Shown piece after piece: positions 52,841 through 62,008 of a stretch of DNA of 64,000 bases (positions are counted from its first letter, which is position 1; each line of letters opens with the position of its first letter). A program made the translations under genes and the position numbers. Location of the stretch: NCBI RefSeq assembly GCF_014649015.1, contig NZ_BMSF01000004.1:398499-462498 (forward strand). Reading direction: 5' to 3'. The notes under the pieces were generated by a model. The model was not told the origin of the DNA. It ran no database searches and worked only from the letters and a program-made list of their open reading frames with translations. Source of the DNA: Streptomyces narbonensis (lineage in GTDB: Bacteria; Actinomycetota; Actinomycetes; Streptomycetales; Streptomycetaceae).

Positions 52841-53674
52841 ATGAGCCTCGGCGACGAGCACGACGGCTTCGGCGGCGTGGGCGGCTCGGGCCAGACCCGG
52901 ACCCGTCTGCCCGAGGGCAACAGCGGCGACGTCTACGGCGGCGCCCGCCGCCCCGTCCGCAGCTCCCGCTCCCTGATCACGGTCGTGAGCGTGGTCGTCC
53001 TCCTCATCGCGGCGATCGCCTTCGCCAACCAGGGCGGCGGAGACCCGGCGGACGCGGCCCCCACGACAGCCACCCCCGGCGCCGAGGCCCCGACGGCAGC
53101 CACGGGCGTCCGCCCGGTGACGGGCAGGAACGGCCAACTCCCGGCAGGCTTCGCCCACACCGACCAGGGCGCTCAGAGCGCGGCGACGAACTACGCGGTG
53201 GTCCTCGGCTCGGCCGAGATGTTCCAGGACGGCCCCCGCGCGGAGATCGTGCGCGCCATCCACGACCCCGCGGTCGTGGAAGACCTCCTGAAGAAGCTCG
53301 ACGCCTCCTACTCCGCGGGCCTCATGGCCGGCATGGGACTCGACGAGAACGGCACCGCCCCCACCGGCCTGACCTTCGTCTCACGCACCGTCCCGATCGG
53401 CACCAAGGTCCGGGACTACACCGAGGACTCGGCGACGGTCGAGGTCTGGTGCACCGGCCTGGGCGGCCTCGCCGGAGCGGGCTCGACCAAGCCCGTCACC
53501 TCCACCTGGTTCACCATCACGCAGAAGCTCAAGTGGGTCGGGGGCGACTGGCGCGTGGAGTCCTTCAGCCAGAGCGACGGCCCCACACCGGTCAACGGCG
53601 ACAGCCGCGCCTCCACGGCCGACGAGATCGCCGAGGCCGTCGAGGGATACGGAGGGTTCACCTATGCCCGCTAG
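52841..53674 (+). CDS. Bitopic protein with NTF2/VirB8-like outer domain
   Basis: The 277-residue protein has a short cytoplasmic N-terminus, TM at ~45-65 (LITVVSVVVLLIAAIAFANQ), a Pro/Ala/Thr linker and a C-terminal domain from ~115 (ATNYAVVLGSAEMFQDGPRA to WVGGDWRVESFSQSDG). The layout matches VirB8/TcpC-type scaffold proteins of T4SS. Its last 11 bp overlap the VirB6-like gene. Confidence 0.75.
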   Translation: MSLGDEHDGFGGVGGSGQTRTRLPEGNSGDVYGGARRPVRSSRSLITVVSVVVLLIAAIAFANQGGGDPADAAPTTATPGAEAPTAATGVRPVTGRNGQLPAGFAHTDQGAQSAATNYAVVLGSAEMFQDGPRAEIVRAIHDPAVVEDLLKKLDASYSAGLMAGMGLDENGTAPTGLTFVSRTVPIGTKVRDYTEDSATVEVWCTGLGGLAGAGSTKPVTSTWFTITQKLKWVGGDWRVESFSQSDGPTPVNGDSRASTADEIAEAVEGYGGFTYAR

Positions 53675-55004
53675 CCGAAGCCTGGCCGGACGCGTGACGA
53701 CCGCGGCCGTCGCCGCCTTCCTCGCCGTACCCCTCCTGCTCGCTCCGGCCGCCCAGGCGGCCCCCACGCCGACGCCGACCGCCCCGACGACGGCCCCCAC
53801 TCCGACCCCGACCGTCGGCAACAAGGAATGCGAACTCCTCACCGGGACGGCCCGGCAGCTCTGCGAGAGGGAATCCGGCGGCGACCAGGCACCCCTGCCC
53901 AACCCCACCACCGCCCTAGACCCCCTCTCCTCCCTCGCCCGCGGCTGCGCCGACGCCGCCATCGCGACCATCGACTACCTCTCCAAGGCCGTCAAGGAAA
54001 CCGCCGACGTCGACTTCACCAACCTGGAGTTCCTCGGCCGGTACGCGATCGTCTTCGCCGCCGCGACCTTCCTCACCCTCCTCCTCTGGCTCCTCGCCGT
54101 CGCCAAGCGGGCCATCCGAGGCGTCCCCCTCGCCACCGCCCTCTCCGAAGCCATCGGCTTCCTCTGGCTGACGGTCCTCGCCTCCGCCTTCACCCCGCTC
54201 ATCCTCTACACCGTCGTCAACGCCACCGACGCCATCACCGAGGTCATCGCCTCCGGCACGGGCCAACAGACCGACGTCTTCTTCGGCAGCTTCAAACAGG
54301 CCCTCCAGAAGGGCGACAGCATCGGTGGCGGCCCCATCATGCTGATCATCGTGTCGCTGGTGACCGTCCTCGCCGCCGGCGTGCTCTACCTGGAGCTGTT
54401 CCTCCGCGCCGTGATGCTCTACGTCGGCGCGCTCCTCGGCGTCGTCGTCTACTCCGGCCTCGTCGACAAGAACATGTGGGGCCACGTCCGCCGCTGGGCC
54501 GGAATCATGATCGCCGTGATCCTCGTCAAGCCGGTCATCGTGATCGTCCTCGGCCTCGCCGGAGCGCTCTCCTCCGGCACCGGCCCCGACTCGTTCTCCG
54601 CCGTCGTGTCCGGACTCGCGATCATCCTGCTCGCCATCTTCGCCTCCGCCGTGATCTACCGCTTCGTCCCCGGCTTCGGCGACGAGATCGCCGCCTCCCG
54701 CAACAACCGCCTCCACCGCGCCGGCGAGAACACCGCCGCCGCCGTCATCTCCTCCCCCGCCTCCCTCGTCTCGCAGGGCATCAAGACCCACAGCACCCGC
54801 GACAGCGGAGGCGGCGGCAACCAAGGCAACACGGGCTCCCAGGCCCGCCCCGCGAACCCCCTCGCCGGCGGCGTCGCCGCCCACAGCAGCCGCGGCGGCG
54901 ACAACCGCGGCGGCGGGGCCACGCCCCCACCCGCGCCCCGTAGCAGCAGTCCCACCACGGGTACCCCGCACAGCAACCGCAACTCTGGAGGTGGAGGGCG
55001 TTGA
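53664..55004 (+). CDS. TrbL/VirB6-like polytopic membrane protein
   Basis: The 446-residue protein has a signal peptide (to AAQAA), a Thr/Pro linker, an extracellular part with three cysteines (CELLTGTARQLCERES and GCADAAI), then about six TM helices. It ends in a Gly/Ser/Asn-rich cytoplasmic tail of ~90 residues. The LYLELFLRAVMLYVGALLG segment recalls TrbL/VirB6, the inner-membrane channel. It couples to the next gene by TTGA. Confidence 0.78.
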   Translation: MPASRSLAGRVTTAAVAAFLAVPLLLAPAAQAAPTPTPTAPTTAPTPTPTVGNKECELLTGTARQLCERESGGDQAPLPNPTTALDPLSSLARGCADAAIATIDYLSKAVKETADVDFTNLEFLGRYAIVFAAATFLTLLLWLLAVAKRAIRGVPLATALSEAIGFLWLTVLASAFTPLILYTVVNATDAITEVIASGTGQQTDVFFGSFKQALQKGDSIGGGPIMLIIVSLVTVLAAGVLYLELFLRAVMLYVGALLGVVVYSGLVDKNMWGHVRRWAGIMIAVILVKPVIVIVLGLAGALSSGTGPDSFSAVVSGLAIILLAIFASAVIYRFVPGFGDEIAASRNNRLHRAGENTAAAVISSPASLVSQGIKTHSTRDSGGGGNQGNTGSQARPANPLAGGVAAHSSRGGDNRGGGATPPPAPRSSSPTTGTPHSNRNSGGGGR

Positions 55005-56554
55005 CGACCCAGTCCCAGCCGGTCGCGCCCCGCCGTACGTATCTCGTCGGCCGTGCCCGGCCCAACGCGATCGTCGGCAAGAACCGTGAGACGGGCGAGA
55101 TCGCCCTCATCATCGTCGGCGCCTTCCTCGGCATGATGAGCGGACTCCTCGTCCCCGTCCTCTCCCTCCGGATCGCGCTCCTCGCCGGCCTCCCCATGGT
55201 CGCGATCGCCGCCGTGTACCTCCCGTACAAGGGCCGCACCTTCTACAAGTGGTTCGAGGTCAACCGCAGTTACAAGCGCATGCTCAAGCGCGGCACGGCC
55301 TACCGCTCCGTCGCCGCCGAATCCGGCACCCACCTCGACGGCCGCGAGGTCGAGATCGGCCCGCCCCCCGGCATCGGCCGCGTCGGCTGGCTCGCCGCCC
55401 CCTTCGGCCCCGACGAGATCGCCGTACTCCTCCACGCCGACCGCCGCACCGTCACCGCCGCCATCGAGATCGAGGGCCCCGGCGTCGGCCTGCGCGACAG
55501 CGAGGACCAGGAAGCCCTCGTCGACCGCTTCGGCACCCTCCTCAAGCACGTCGCCAACGGCGACGGCTTCGTGACCCGCCTCCAGATGCTGGCCCGCACC
55601 CTCCCCGCCGACCCCGACGCCCACGCCAAGGACGTCACCCAGCGCGGTGACACGACGGCCCCCGCCTGGCTCAAGGAGTCGTACGAGCAGCTCCAGTCGA
55701 TGGTCTCCACCTCCAGCGAGCAGCACCGCGCCTACCTCGTCGCCTGCATGCACTACACCCGCGAACTCGCCGCCGAGGCCAACGTCATGGCCCGCGCCGC
55801 CCGCCACGCCTCCGGCGCACGCAAGCTCGACCGCGACGCCGGCCTCGCCGTCGTCATGGCCCGCGAGCTCACCGACATCTGCGCCCGCCTCGCCGAGGCC
55901 GACATTCGCGTACGCCAGCCCCTCGGCCAGTCCCGGCTCGCCTCCCTCGTGCACTCCATGTACGACCCGGACCACCCCATCGACCACATCCAGGCCATGA
56001 CGAAACGAAACGCTTGGCCGGCGGAACTCGACGCGATGGAACCGACCTACCTCCAGGCCAAGACCCGCGAGTCCTCCACCCGCGCCCCCTGGTGCCACGC
56101 CACCGCCTGGGTGAAGGAGTGGCCGATGACCCCGGTCGGCGTCAACTTCCTCGCCCCGCTACTCGTCCACACCCCCGACGTCATCCGCACGGTCGCCGTC
56201 ACCATGGACCTGGAGCCCACCGAGGTCGCCATCGAGCGCATGCTCACCGAGAAGACCAACGACGAGGCGGACGCCAGCCGCGCCGCCAAGATGAACCGCA
56301 CCGTCGACCCCCGCGACATCGCCGCCCACGGCCGGCTCGACCAGCGGGGTGAAGATCTCGCCAGCGGCGCTGCCGGAGTCAACCTCGTCGGGTACATCAC
56401 GGTGTCGTCGCGTTCGCCCGAGGCCCTGGCCCGGGACAAGCGCACGATCAGGGCCTCCGCCGGCAAGTCGTACCTGAAGCTGGAGTGGTGCGACCGCGAG
56501 CACCACAGGGCCTTTGTGAACACCCTGCCGTTCGCGACCGGCATCCGCCGCTAA
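55001..56554 (+). CDS. SCO6880-family protein (VirB3/PrgI fused to VirB4 N-domain)
   Basis: The 517-residue protein starts with two TM helices (~35-75), like PrgI/VirB3 and the SCO6880 family. A soluble region resembling the VirB4 N-terminal domain follows (AVLLHADRRTVTAAIEIEG to WPAELDAMEPTYLQAKTRES). There is no nucleotide-binding motif; the ATPase half is the next gene, so VirB4 seems split in two. The TTG start overlaps the previous stop. Confidence 0.8.
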   Translation: MTTQSQPVAPRRTYLVGRARPNAIVGKNRETGEIALIIVGAFLGMMSGLLVPVLSLRIALLAGLPMVAIAAVYLPYKGRTFYKWFEVNRSYKRMLKRGTAYRSVAAESGTHLDGREVEIGPPPGIGRVGWLAAPFGPDEIAVLLHADRRTVTAAIEIEGPGVGLRDSEDQEALVDRFGTLLKHVANGDGFVTRLQMLARTLPADPDAHAKDVTQRGDTTAPAWLKESYEQLQSMVSTSSEQHRAYLVACMHYTRELAAEANVMARAARHASGARKLDRDAGLAVVMARELTDICARLAEADIRVRQPLGQSRLASLVHSMYDPDHPIDHIQAMTKRNAWPAELDAMEPTYLQAKTRESSTRAPWCHATAWVKEWPMTPVGVNFLAPLLVHTPDVIRTVAVTMDLEPTEVAIERMLTEKTNDEADASRAAKMNRTVDPRDIAAHGRLDQRGEDLASGAAGVNLVGYITVSSRSPEALARDKRTIRASAGKSYLKLEWCDREHHRAFVNTLPFATGIRR

Positions 56555-56574
56555 GGCCGAAGGGGCACCGACCG

Positions 56575-57969
56575 ATGCGAGATCCGCTGTCCGTCCTGAC
56601 CGACGCCTTCACCTCCTTCGTCTTCGGCAAGGTGGAGACGACCCGCCTGCCCGTCCGCACGTCCACCGGACAGGCCCAGGCCGTCTACCTGCCGACCGCC
56701 GCCCCCGGCCTCGGCGACTCCGGCGTGATCATCGGCCGCGAGGTCTACAGCGGCAAGGGATACATCTACGACCCCTTCCAGCTGTACGGGCAGCAGCTCC
56801 CCGCCCCCCACTGGCTGGTCCTCGGCGAGTCCGGCAACGGCAAGTCGGCGCTGGAGAAGACCTACGTGCTCCGCCAGCTCCGCTTCCGTGACCGGCAGGT
56901 CGTCGTCCTCGACGCCCAGGGCGAGGACGGCGTCGGCGAATGGAACCTCATCGCGCAGGAGCTGGGAATAACTCCCATCCGGCTCGACCCGATGGTCGCC
57001 AACGACTCCGGCATCCGCCTCAACCCCCTCGACCCCTCGATCACCACTACCGGTCAGCTCGCGCTGCTCCGCACGATCATCGAGGTGGCGATGGGTCACG
57101 GCCTCGACGAGCGCTCCGGCTTCGCCCTCAAGGTCGCCCACGCCTACGTCACCGAGCACAAGACCGACCGGCAGCCGATCCTCACCGACATCGTCGAACA
57201 GCTCCGCCACCCCGAGGCCGAATCGGCCGAGGCGATGAACGTCGACATAGACGACGTACGCGCCTGGGGCCTCGATGTCGCCCTCGTCCTCGACAGGCTC
57301 GTCGACGGCGACCTCCGGGGCATGTTCGACGGCCCGACGACCGTCGGCATCGACCTCGACGCGCCCCTCATCGTCTTCGACCTCTCCCACATCGACCGCA
57401 ACTCCATCGCCATGCCGATCCTCATGGCGATCGTCGGCGTCTGGCTGGAGCACACCTGGATCCGCCCCGACCGGAAGAAGCGCATCTTCCTCGTCGAGGA
57501 GGCCTGGCACATCATCAACAGCCCGTTCGTGGCGCAGCTGTTCCAGCGCCTGCTCAAGTTCGGGCGCCGCCTCGGCCTGTCCTTCGTCGCCGTCGTCCAC
57601 CACCTCTCCGACGTCGTCGACGGAGCGGCCGCCAAGGAGGCCGCGGCGATCCTCAAGATGGCCTCCACCCGGACCATCTACGCCCAGAAAGCCGACGAGG
57701 CACGCAACACGGGCCGGGTCCTCGGACTGCCACGCTGGGCGGTCGAGATCATCCCGACCCTCACCCCCGGCATCGCTGTCTGGGACGTCAACGGCAACGT
57801 GCAGGTGGTCAAACACCTCATCACCGAGAAGGAACGCCCCCTCGTCTACACCGACCGCGCCATGACCGAGTCCTCCGTCGTCGATCCCGAGCTGGAGTGG
57901 GAGACGGAGCAGCGCGCGATCCTCATCGAGCAGCAGATGAACGGCACTTCGCAGTCGACGGTGGCGTAA
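56575..57969 (+). CDS. VirB4-type T4SS ATPase (C-terminal half)
   Basis: The 464-residue ATPase has Walker A LVLGESGNGKSALEK at residues ~81-95, Walker B KRIFLVEEAWHII (~302-314), and later HHLSDVVDG and STRTIYAQKADEARN, typical of VirB4/TraC. It lacks the VirB4 N-domain carried by the preceding gene. It would energise assembly or substrate passage. The stop TAA shares its last base with the next ATG. Confidence 0.88.
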   Translation: MRDPLSVLTDAFTSFVFGKVETTRLPVRTSTGQAQAVYLPTAAPGLGDSGVIIGREVYSGKGYIYDPFQLYGQQLPAPHWLVLGESGNGKSALEKTYVLRQLRFRDRQVVVLDAQGEDGVGEWNLIAQELGITPIRLDPMVANDSGIRLNPLDPSITTTGQLALLRTIIEVAMGHGLDERSGFALKVAHAYVTEHKTDRQPILTDIVEQLRHPEAESAEAMNVDIDDVRAWGLDVALVLDRLVDGDLRGMFDGPTTVGIDLDAPLIVFDLSHIDRNSIAMPILMAIVGVWLEHTWIRPDRKKRIFLVEEAWHIINSPFVAQLFQRLLKFGRRLGLSFVAVVHHLSDVVDGAAAKEAAAILKMASTRTIYAQKADEARNTGRVLGLPRWAVEIIPTLTPGIAVWDVNGNVQVVKHLITEKERPLVYTDRAMTESSVVDPELEWETEQRAILIEQQMNGTSQSTVA

Positions 57970-59543
57970 TGGAACCAGCACGGAAGGGAGGGGGAGTCTC
58001 CGACGGGCTGCTGCTCGGCCTGTTCGGCCTCCTCTTCTGCCTCACGGCCCTCGTGTGGACGGCGACCGGCCTCGCCGGGCTCTTCGCCCACGGGGCCTGG
58101 CCGCGGGGCGTCGCCTTCATGGGCACGCCCGCGGCCCTGCGCTCCCTGGCCACGGCCCCCACGGACCTCGCGGCGGCCTGGCCGGCGACCCCGCCGGACC
58201 AGCTCTCGGGGTACGGGCTCTTCTGGGGCCTCCTCATCGGCGAGGCGATGGTCCTGCTGGTCCTCTCGATCTTCGCCCTGGGCACGATCGCCCGCTGGCG
58301 CGCGGTACGGGCGAACCGGAAGGCGGGCGCGTACACCCAGGCCCCGGCCGCCGCCCGGCTACGAAAGGACCCGGCCCCGACGGCACCCGCCGAGACCGCC
58401 GAGACCGTCGTGATCACCCCTCCGCGCACGGAGACGGCTCCAGCCGCCCCGACACCCGCCGAGCCGCTCGCGGCCGTACAAACGCCGGCGCCCACCACAC
58501 AAGCACCCACGACCACGCCGGCCACACAGACACCCGCACCCGCCACCGCCGCACCGCCACCCCCAGCCCCGGGCCCGGCCCCAGCCCCGGCCCAGGCCCC
58601 CGCAGCCACCCCCGGCCGGCCGACCCGGATCGTCTACGGCCCCCCGGAGACCCGCCACCCGGCAGCCGTCCAGGCGATCAGCGACGCCGAGGGCCCCGTC
58701 CTGGTCGTCACCTCCGACCCGGCCGTCTGGTCCTCGACGAAGGACGCCCGCGGCAAGCTCGGCCCGGTCCTCGTCCACGACCCCGGCCACCTCTGCGACA
58801 CCCCCGGGCGCCTCCACTGGTCCCCGTCCGAGCAGTGCGAGGACCCGGCCGTCGCCCAGCAGCGGGCAGCCGCCCTGCTCGCCCCCGTACGCCCGCCCTC
58901 CCGCCTCGACGCGGCAACCGCCGACACCGCCGAAACGCTTCTGCGCTGCTGGCTGCACGCCGCCGCCGTCGACGGCCGCCCCTTCCGACAGGTCCACCGC
59001 TGGGCCCAGGGCGCCGGCGCCCACGAACCCGTACGCATCCTCCGCAGCCACCCCAAGGCCGCCTCCGGCCTCGCCGGCCTCCTCGAATCGGCGCTCACCG
59101 CCCACCCCGAAAGCCGCCGCCTGGCCCAGGAACTGACGGCCCGTGCGCTCGCCGCGCTCTCCTCGATCCACATCCGCGAGGCCTGCGTCCCGAATCGAAC
59201 GGATTCGCTGGCCCTCGCATCTTTCCTCACCGAAGGGGGCACGCTCTACGTGGTGGGCGAACCGATCGAGAACCCCCGGGCCCACCCCGGCGCGATGCCG
59301 CTCCTCACGGCCCTCGCCGCAAGCGTGGTCGAGCACGGCCGCCGCATGGCCGCACGGTCATCCGACGGTCGGCTCGACCCACCACTGACGCTCGTCCTCG
59401 ACGACGTCGCCGCCGTGGCCCCGCTCCCCCACCTCCCGGAGCTCCTCGCCACCGGCCACGACCAGGGCCTCCCGACCCTCGCCCTGATGCGGTCCCCCGA
59501 ACAGGCGAGATCCCGCTGGCCGGAGAACTCACTCAGCCACTGA
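57969..59543 (+). CDS. VirD4/TraG-like coupling protein apparently lacking Walker A
   Basis: The 524-residue protein has two TM helices (~12-40 and ~82-108), a Pro/Ala/Thr linker (~125-220), and a C-terminal domain resembling TraG/VirD4. VVTSDPAVWSSTKDARGKLG looks like the post-Walker 'S-x-K-x-D' segment, VLVHDPGHLCDTPG the next strand, and LTLVLDDVAAVAPLPHLPEL a Walker B. Where GPTGSGKT should be, the sequence reads RIVYGPPETRHPAAV with no GK[ST]. It is thus probably unable to bind ATP normally, or the alignment is misleading. Last gene of the operon; its final 15 bp overlap the convergent GNAT gene. Confidence 0.75.
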   Translation: MEPARKGGGVSDGLLLGLFGLLFCLTALVWTATGLAGLFAHGAWPRGVAFMGTPAALRSLATAPTDLAAAWPATPPDQLSGYGLFWGLLIGEAMVLLVLSIFALGTIARWRAVRANRKAGAYTQAPAAARLRKDPAPTAPAETAETVVITPPRTETAPAAPTPAEPLAAVQTPAPTTQAPTTTPATQTPAPATAAPPPPAPGPAPAPAQAPAATPGRPTRIVYGPPETRHPAAVQAISDAEGPVLVVTSDPAVWSSTKDARGKLGPVLVHDPGHLCDTPGRLHWSPSEQCEDPAVAQQRAAALLAPVRPPSRLDAATADTAETLLRCWLHAAAVDGRPFRQVHRWAQGAGAHEPVRILRSHPKAASGLAGLLESALTAHPESRRLAQELTARALAALSSIHIREACVPNRTDSLALASFLTEGGTLYVVGEPIENPRAHPGAMPLLTALAASVVEHGRRMAARSSDGRLDPPLTLVLDDVAAVAPLPHLPELLATGHDQGLPTLALMRSPEQARSRWPENSLSH

Positions 59544-60113
59544 GGCGCGGACCCACCCCGCCGGCCGCAGCAGCTCGTACTCCAACTCCTGCGCCACCTC
59601 ACTGCCGTGCAGGGCGACCCGGACACCGGTGTCCGCGAACCCGAGCCGCCGGTAAGCCGCCTGGGCCCGCACGTTCTCACCGTTGACGTACAGCCGCACC
59701 CGCTCGACCCGCTGCTCCAAAGCCCAGGACCACTCCGCCGAGGCCTCGAACAGCGCGTCGATCACCCCCGAGCCACGCGCCTCGTCCCGGACGAACACCC
59801 CGACGACATGCGTCTGCTCGACCACCGGCACGTCCCCGAAGAACGTCTCGGCCGCGGCCCGCTCCACGAGCACCGTCGCCGTCCCCACCCACCGGCCGTC
59901 CGGCGCCTCCGCGACGAACTGGCGCACATCACCGGCCCCATCCTCCGAGGAATTCACCGTCCGCTCCTGCCAGAAGGAATCCGGCCGAGCCGCGGCCTCC
60001 TCGTGCGTCTCCAGGAACGCCAGGTGCGCGACCGGGTCCTGGAGGGCGGCGAGCCGCAGCTCACGCACCTGCTCCCACTCGTCGGCGCGGATGGTGCGAA
60101 TCGAATAGTCCAT
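59529..60113 (-). CDS. GNAT-family N-acetyltransferase
   Basis: The 194-residue protein has the GNAT core: VVGVFVRDEARGSGVIDALF (acetyl-CoA loop) and VRLYVNGENVRAQAAYRRLGFADTG. The ATG at 60113 (MDYSIRTIRADEWEQVRELR) is preferred; GAGG lies 9 nt before. Substrate unknown. Convergent with the T4SS-like operon. Confidence 0.88.
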   Translation of the reverse strand: MDYSIRTIRADEWEQVRELRLAALQDPVAHLAFLETHEEAAARPDSFWQERTVNSSEDGAGDVRQFVAEAPDGRWVGTATVLVERAAAETFFGDVPVVEQTHVVGVFVRDEARGSGVIDALFEASAEWSWALEQRVERVRLYVNGENVRAQAAYRRLGFADTGVRVALHGSEVAQELEYELLRPAGWVRASVAE

Positions 60114-60280
60114 ACCGCCGATCCTCGCCACGGCGAGACCCCTCTGACAAGGACTTTTCCCTCACACTCCCGCCCCGGCAGACCGGCACACCGGCCGTCG
60201 TACCCCGGTACTACGCCCGCGCCCCGGCACCCACCCACGGTCCGACGTCCCGCCTGCGCCCGCTCCGTAGCGTCGTCGAC

Positions 60281-61183
60281 ATGATCCGAGCAGAGAACCT
60301 CACCAAGCGGTACGGGGACACCACCGTCGTCCAGGACCTCAGCTTCACCGTCCACCCCGGCACCGTCACCGGCTTCCTCGGCCCCAACGGCGCCGGAAAG
60401 TCCACCACTCTCCGCATGATCCTCGGCCTCGACTCCCCGACCCGCGGCCACGCCACCATCGACGGCCGCCCCTACGCCGGACACCGCGCCCCGCTCACCC
60501 GGGTCGGCGCCCTCCTCGAAGCCCGCGCCCTGCACCCCGGCCGCTCCGCCCACCACCACCTCATGGCCCTCGCCCACACCCACGGCATCCCCCACACCCG
60601 CGTGGACCGGGTCCTCGCCCTCACCGGCCTCACCCACGTCGCCCGCAAGCGCGTCAAGGGCTTCTCCCTCGGCATGGGCCAGCGCCTCGGCATCGCCGCC
60701 GCGCTCCTCGGCGACCCGGCCACCGTCGTCCTCGACGAACCCGTCAACGGCCTCGACCCCGAGGGCGTCCTCTGGATCCGCACCCTCCTCAAGTCCCTGG
60801 CCGCCGAGGGCCGTACCGTCCTCGTCTCCTCCCACCTCATGAGCGAGATGGCCCTCACCGCCGACCACCTCATCGTCATCGGCAAGGGCCGGCTCCTCGC
60901 CGACACCACGGTCGACGAGCTCGTACGAGCCTCCGGCGGCGCCTCCGTCAAGGTCGTCACCCCGGAAGCGGACCGCCTCCGCCGGCTCCTCCCCGACGCG
61001 CGCTTCACCACGGAGGCCGCCGACACCCTCCTCGTCACCGGCCTGGAGGCCCCGGAGATCGGCCGCGCGGCCGCCGCCCACGCCATCCCCCTCCACGAAC
61101 TCACCCCGCAGGCCGCATCGCTGGAGCAGGCCTTCATGGACCTCACCCGCGACTCCGTCGAATACCAGGGAGCCCCCGCATGA
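60281..61183 (+). CDS. ABC transporter ATP-binding protein (DrrA/CcmA-like)
   Basis: The 300-residue ATPase has Walker A GFLGPNGAGKSTTLRM, signature KGFSLGMGQRLGIAAAL, Walker B ATVVLDEPVNGLDP and H-loop VSSHLMSEM. The C-terminal ~75 residues are the extra domain of exporter ATPases. First gene of a four-gene operon with a permease and a two-component pair. Confidence 0.92.
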   Translation: MIRAENLTKRYGDTTVVQDLSFTVHPGTVTGFLGPNGAGKSTTLRMILGLDSPTRGHATIDGRPYAGHRAPLTRVGALLEARALHPGRSAHHHLMALAHTHGIPHTRVDRVLALTGLTHVARKRVKGFSLGMGQRLGIAAALLGDPATVVLDEPVNGLDPEGVLWIRTLLKSLAAEGRTVLVSSHLMSEMALTADHLIVIGKGRLLADTTVDELVRASGGASVKVVTPEADRLRRLLPDARFTTEAADTLLVTGLEAPEIGRAAAAHAIPLHELTPQAASLEQAFMDLTRDSVEYQGAPA

Positions 61184-61995
61184 CGACCACCGCCACCACC
61201 CCCGCGCCGACCACCGCCGCACCCGTCACCCCCTACGGCCTCACGACCGCCCGCGTCCTCCGCTCGGAGTGGCACAAGCTGTGGACGGTCCGCTCCACCT
61301 GGATCACCGTCCTCACCGCCGTCGCGTTCGTCCTCGGCGTCGGCATCCTCATGGGCTCCACCTACACCTCCGACGGCGGCGACTCCGACGTCGACACCGT
61401 CGTCCTCACCCTCTACGGCTCGCAACTCGGCGGCATCGCCCTCGCCGTCCTCGGCATCCTCGTCACCGCCGGCGAGTACGCGACGGGCCTGGCCCACGCC
61501 TCCTTCACCGCCGTCCCCCGCCGCCTCCCCGTCCTGTGGGCGAAGGCGACCGTCTACACGTCCGTCGTGTTCACGCTCTCCCTCCTGACCTCCCTGCCGA
61601 CCTTCGTGACGGCCCAGCTCTTCCTCTCCGGCACCGACCAGGCCGCCTCCCTCACCGACGACGGCGTCCTCGCCGCCATCGCGGGCAACGCGGCGGGCGT
61701 CACGCTCCTCGGCGTCATCGCCCTCGGCCTCGGCGCCGCCCTCCGCTCCGTCCCGGGCGCGATCGGCGCCTTCGTCGGCGGAGTCCTGATCGTCCCCGAG
61801 ATCCTCGGAATGCTCCCGTACGAGGCCATGGACACGGCCATCCGGTACTTCCCCACCCAGGCGGCCGGAGCCCTCGGTTCCGCGACCCCGATCCCGGGCG
61901 CGGCCTCCCCCGGCGCCGCACTTCTCGCCCTGTGCCTCTGGGCGGCCGCGGCACTCACGGTCCCCGCCCTGTTGCTCAAGCGCCGCGACGTATGA
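61180..61995 (+). CDS. ABC-2 permease
   Basis: The 271-residue protein has about six TM helices after RVLRSEWHKLWTVRSTWITV, a motif typical of these actinobacterial ABC-2 permeases. GEYATGLAHASFTAVPRRLP is the cytoplasmic loop. The start overlaps the ATPase stop (ATGA). Confidence 0.87.
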   Translation: MTTTATTPAPTTAAPVTPYGLTTARVLRSEWHKLWTVRSTWITVLTAVAFVLGVGILMGSTYTSDGGDSDVDTVVLTLYGSQLGGIALAVLGILVTAGEYATGLAHASFTAVPRRLPVLWAKATVYTSVVFTLSLLTSLPTFVTAQLFLSGTDQAASLTDDGVLAAIAGNAAGVTLLGVIALGLGAALRSVPGAIGAFVGGVLIVPEILGMLPYEAMDTAIRYFPTQAAGALGSATPIPGAASPGAALLALCLWAAAALTVPALLLKRRDV

Positions 61996-62008
61996 GGATG
62001 ATGGACGG

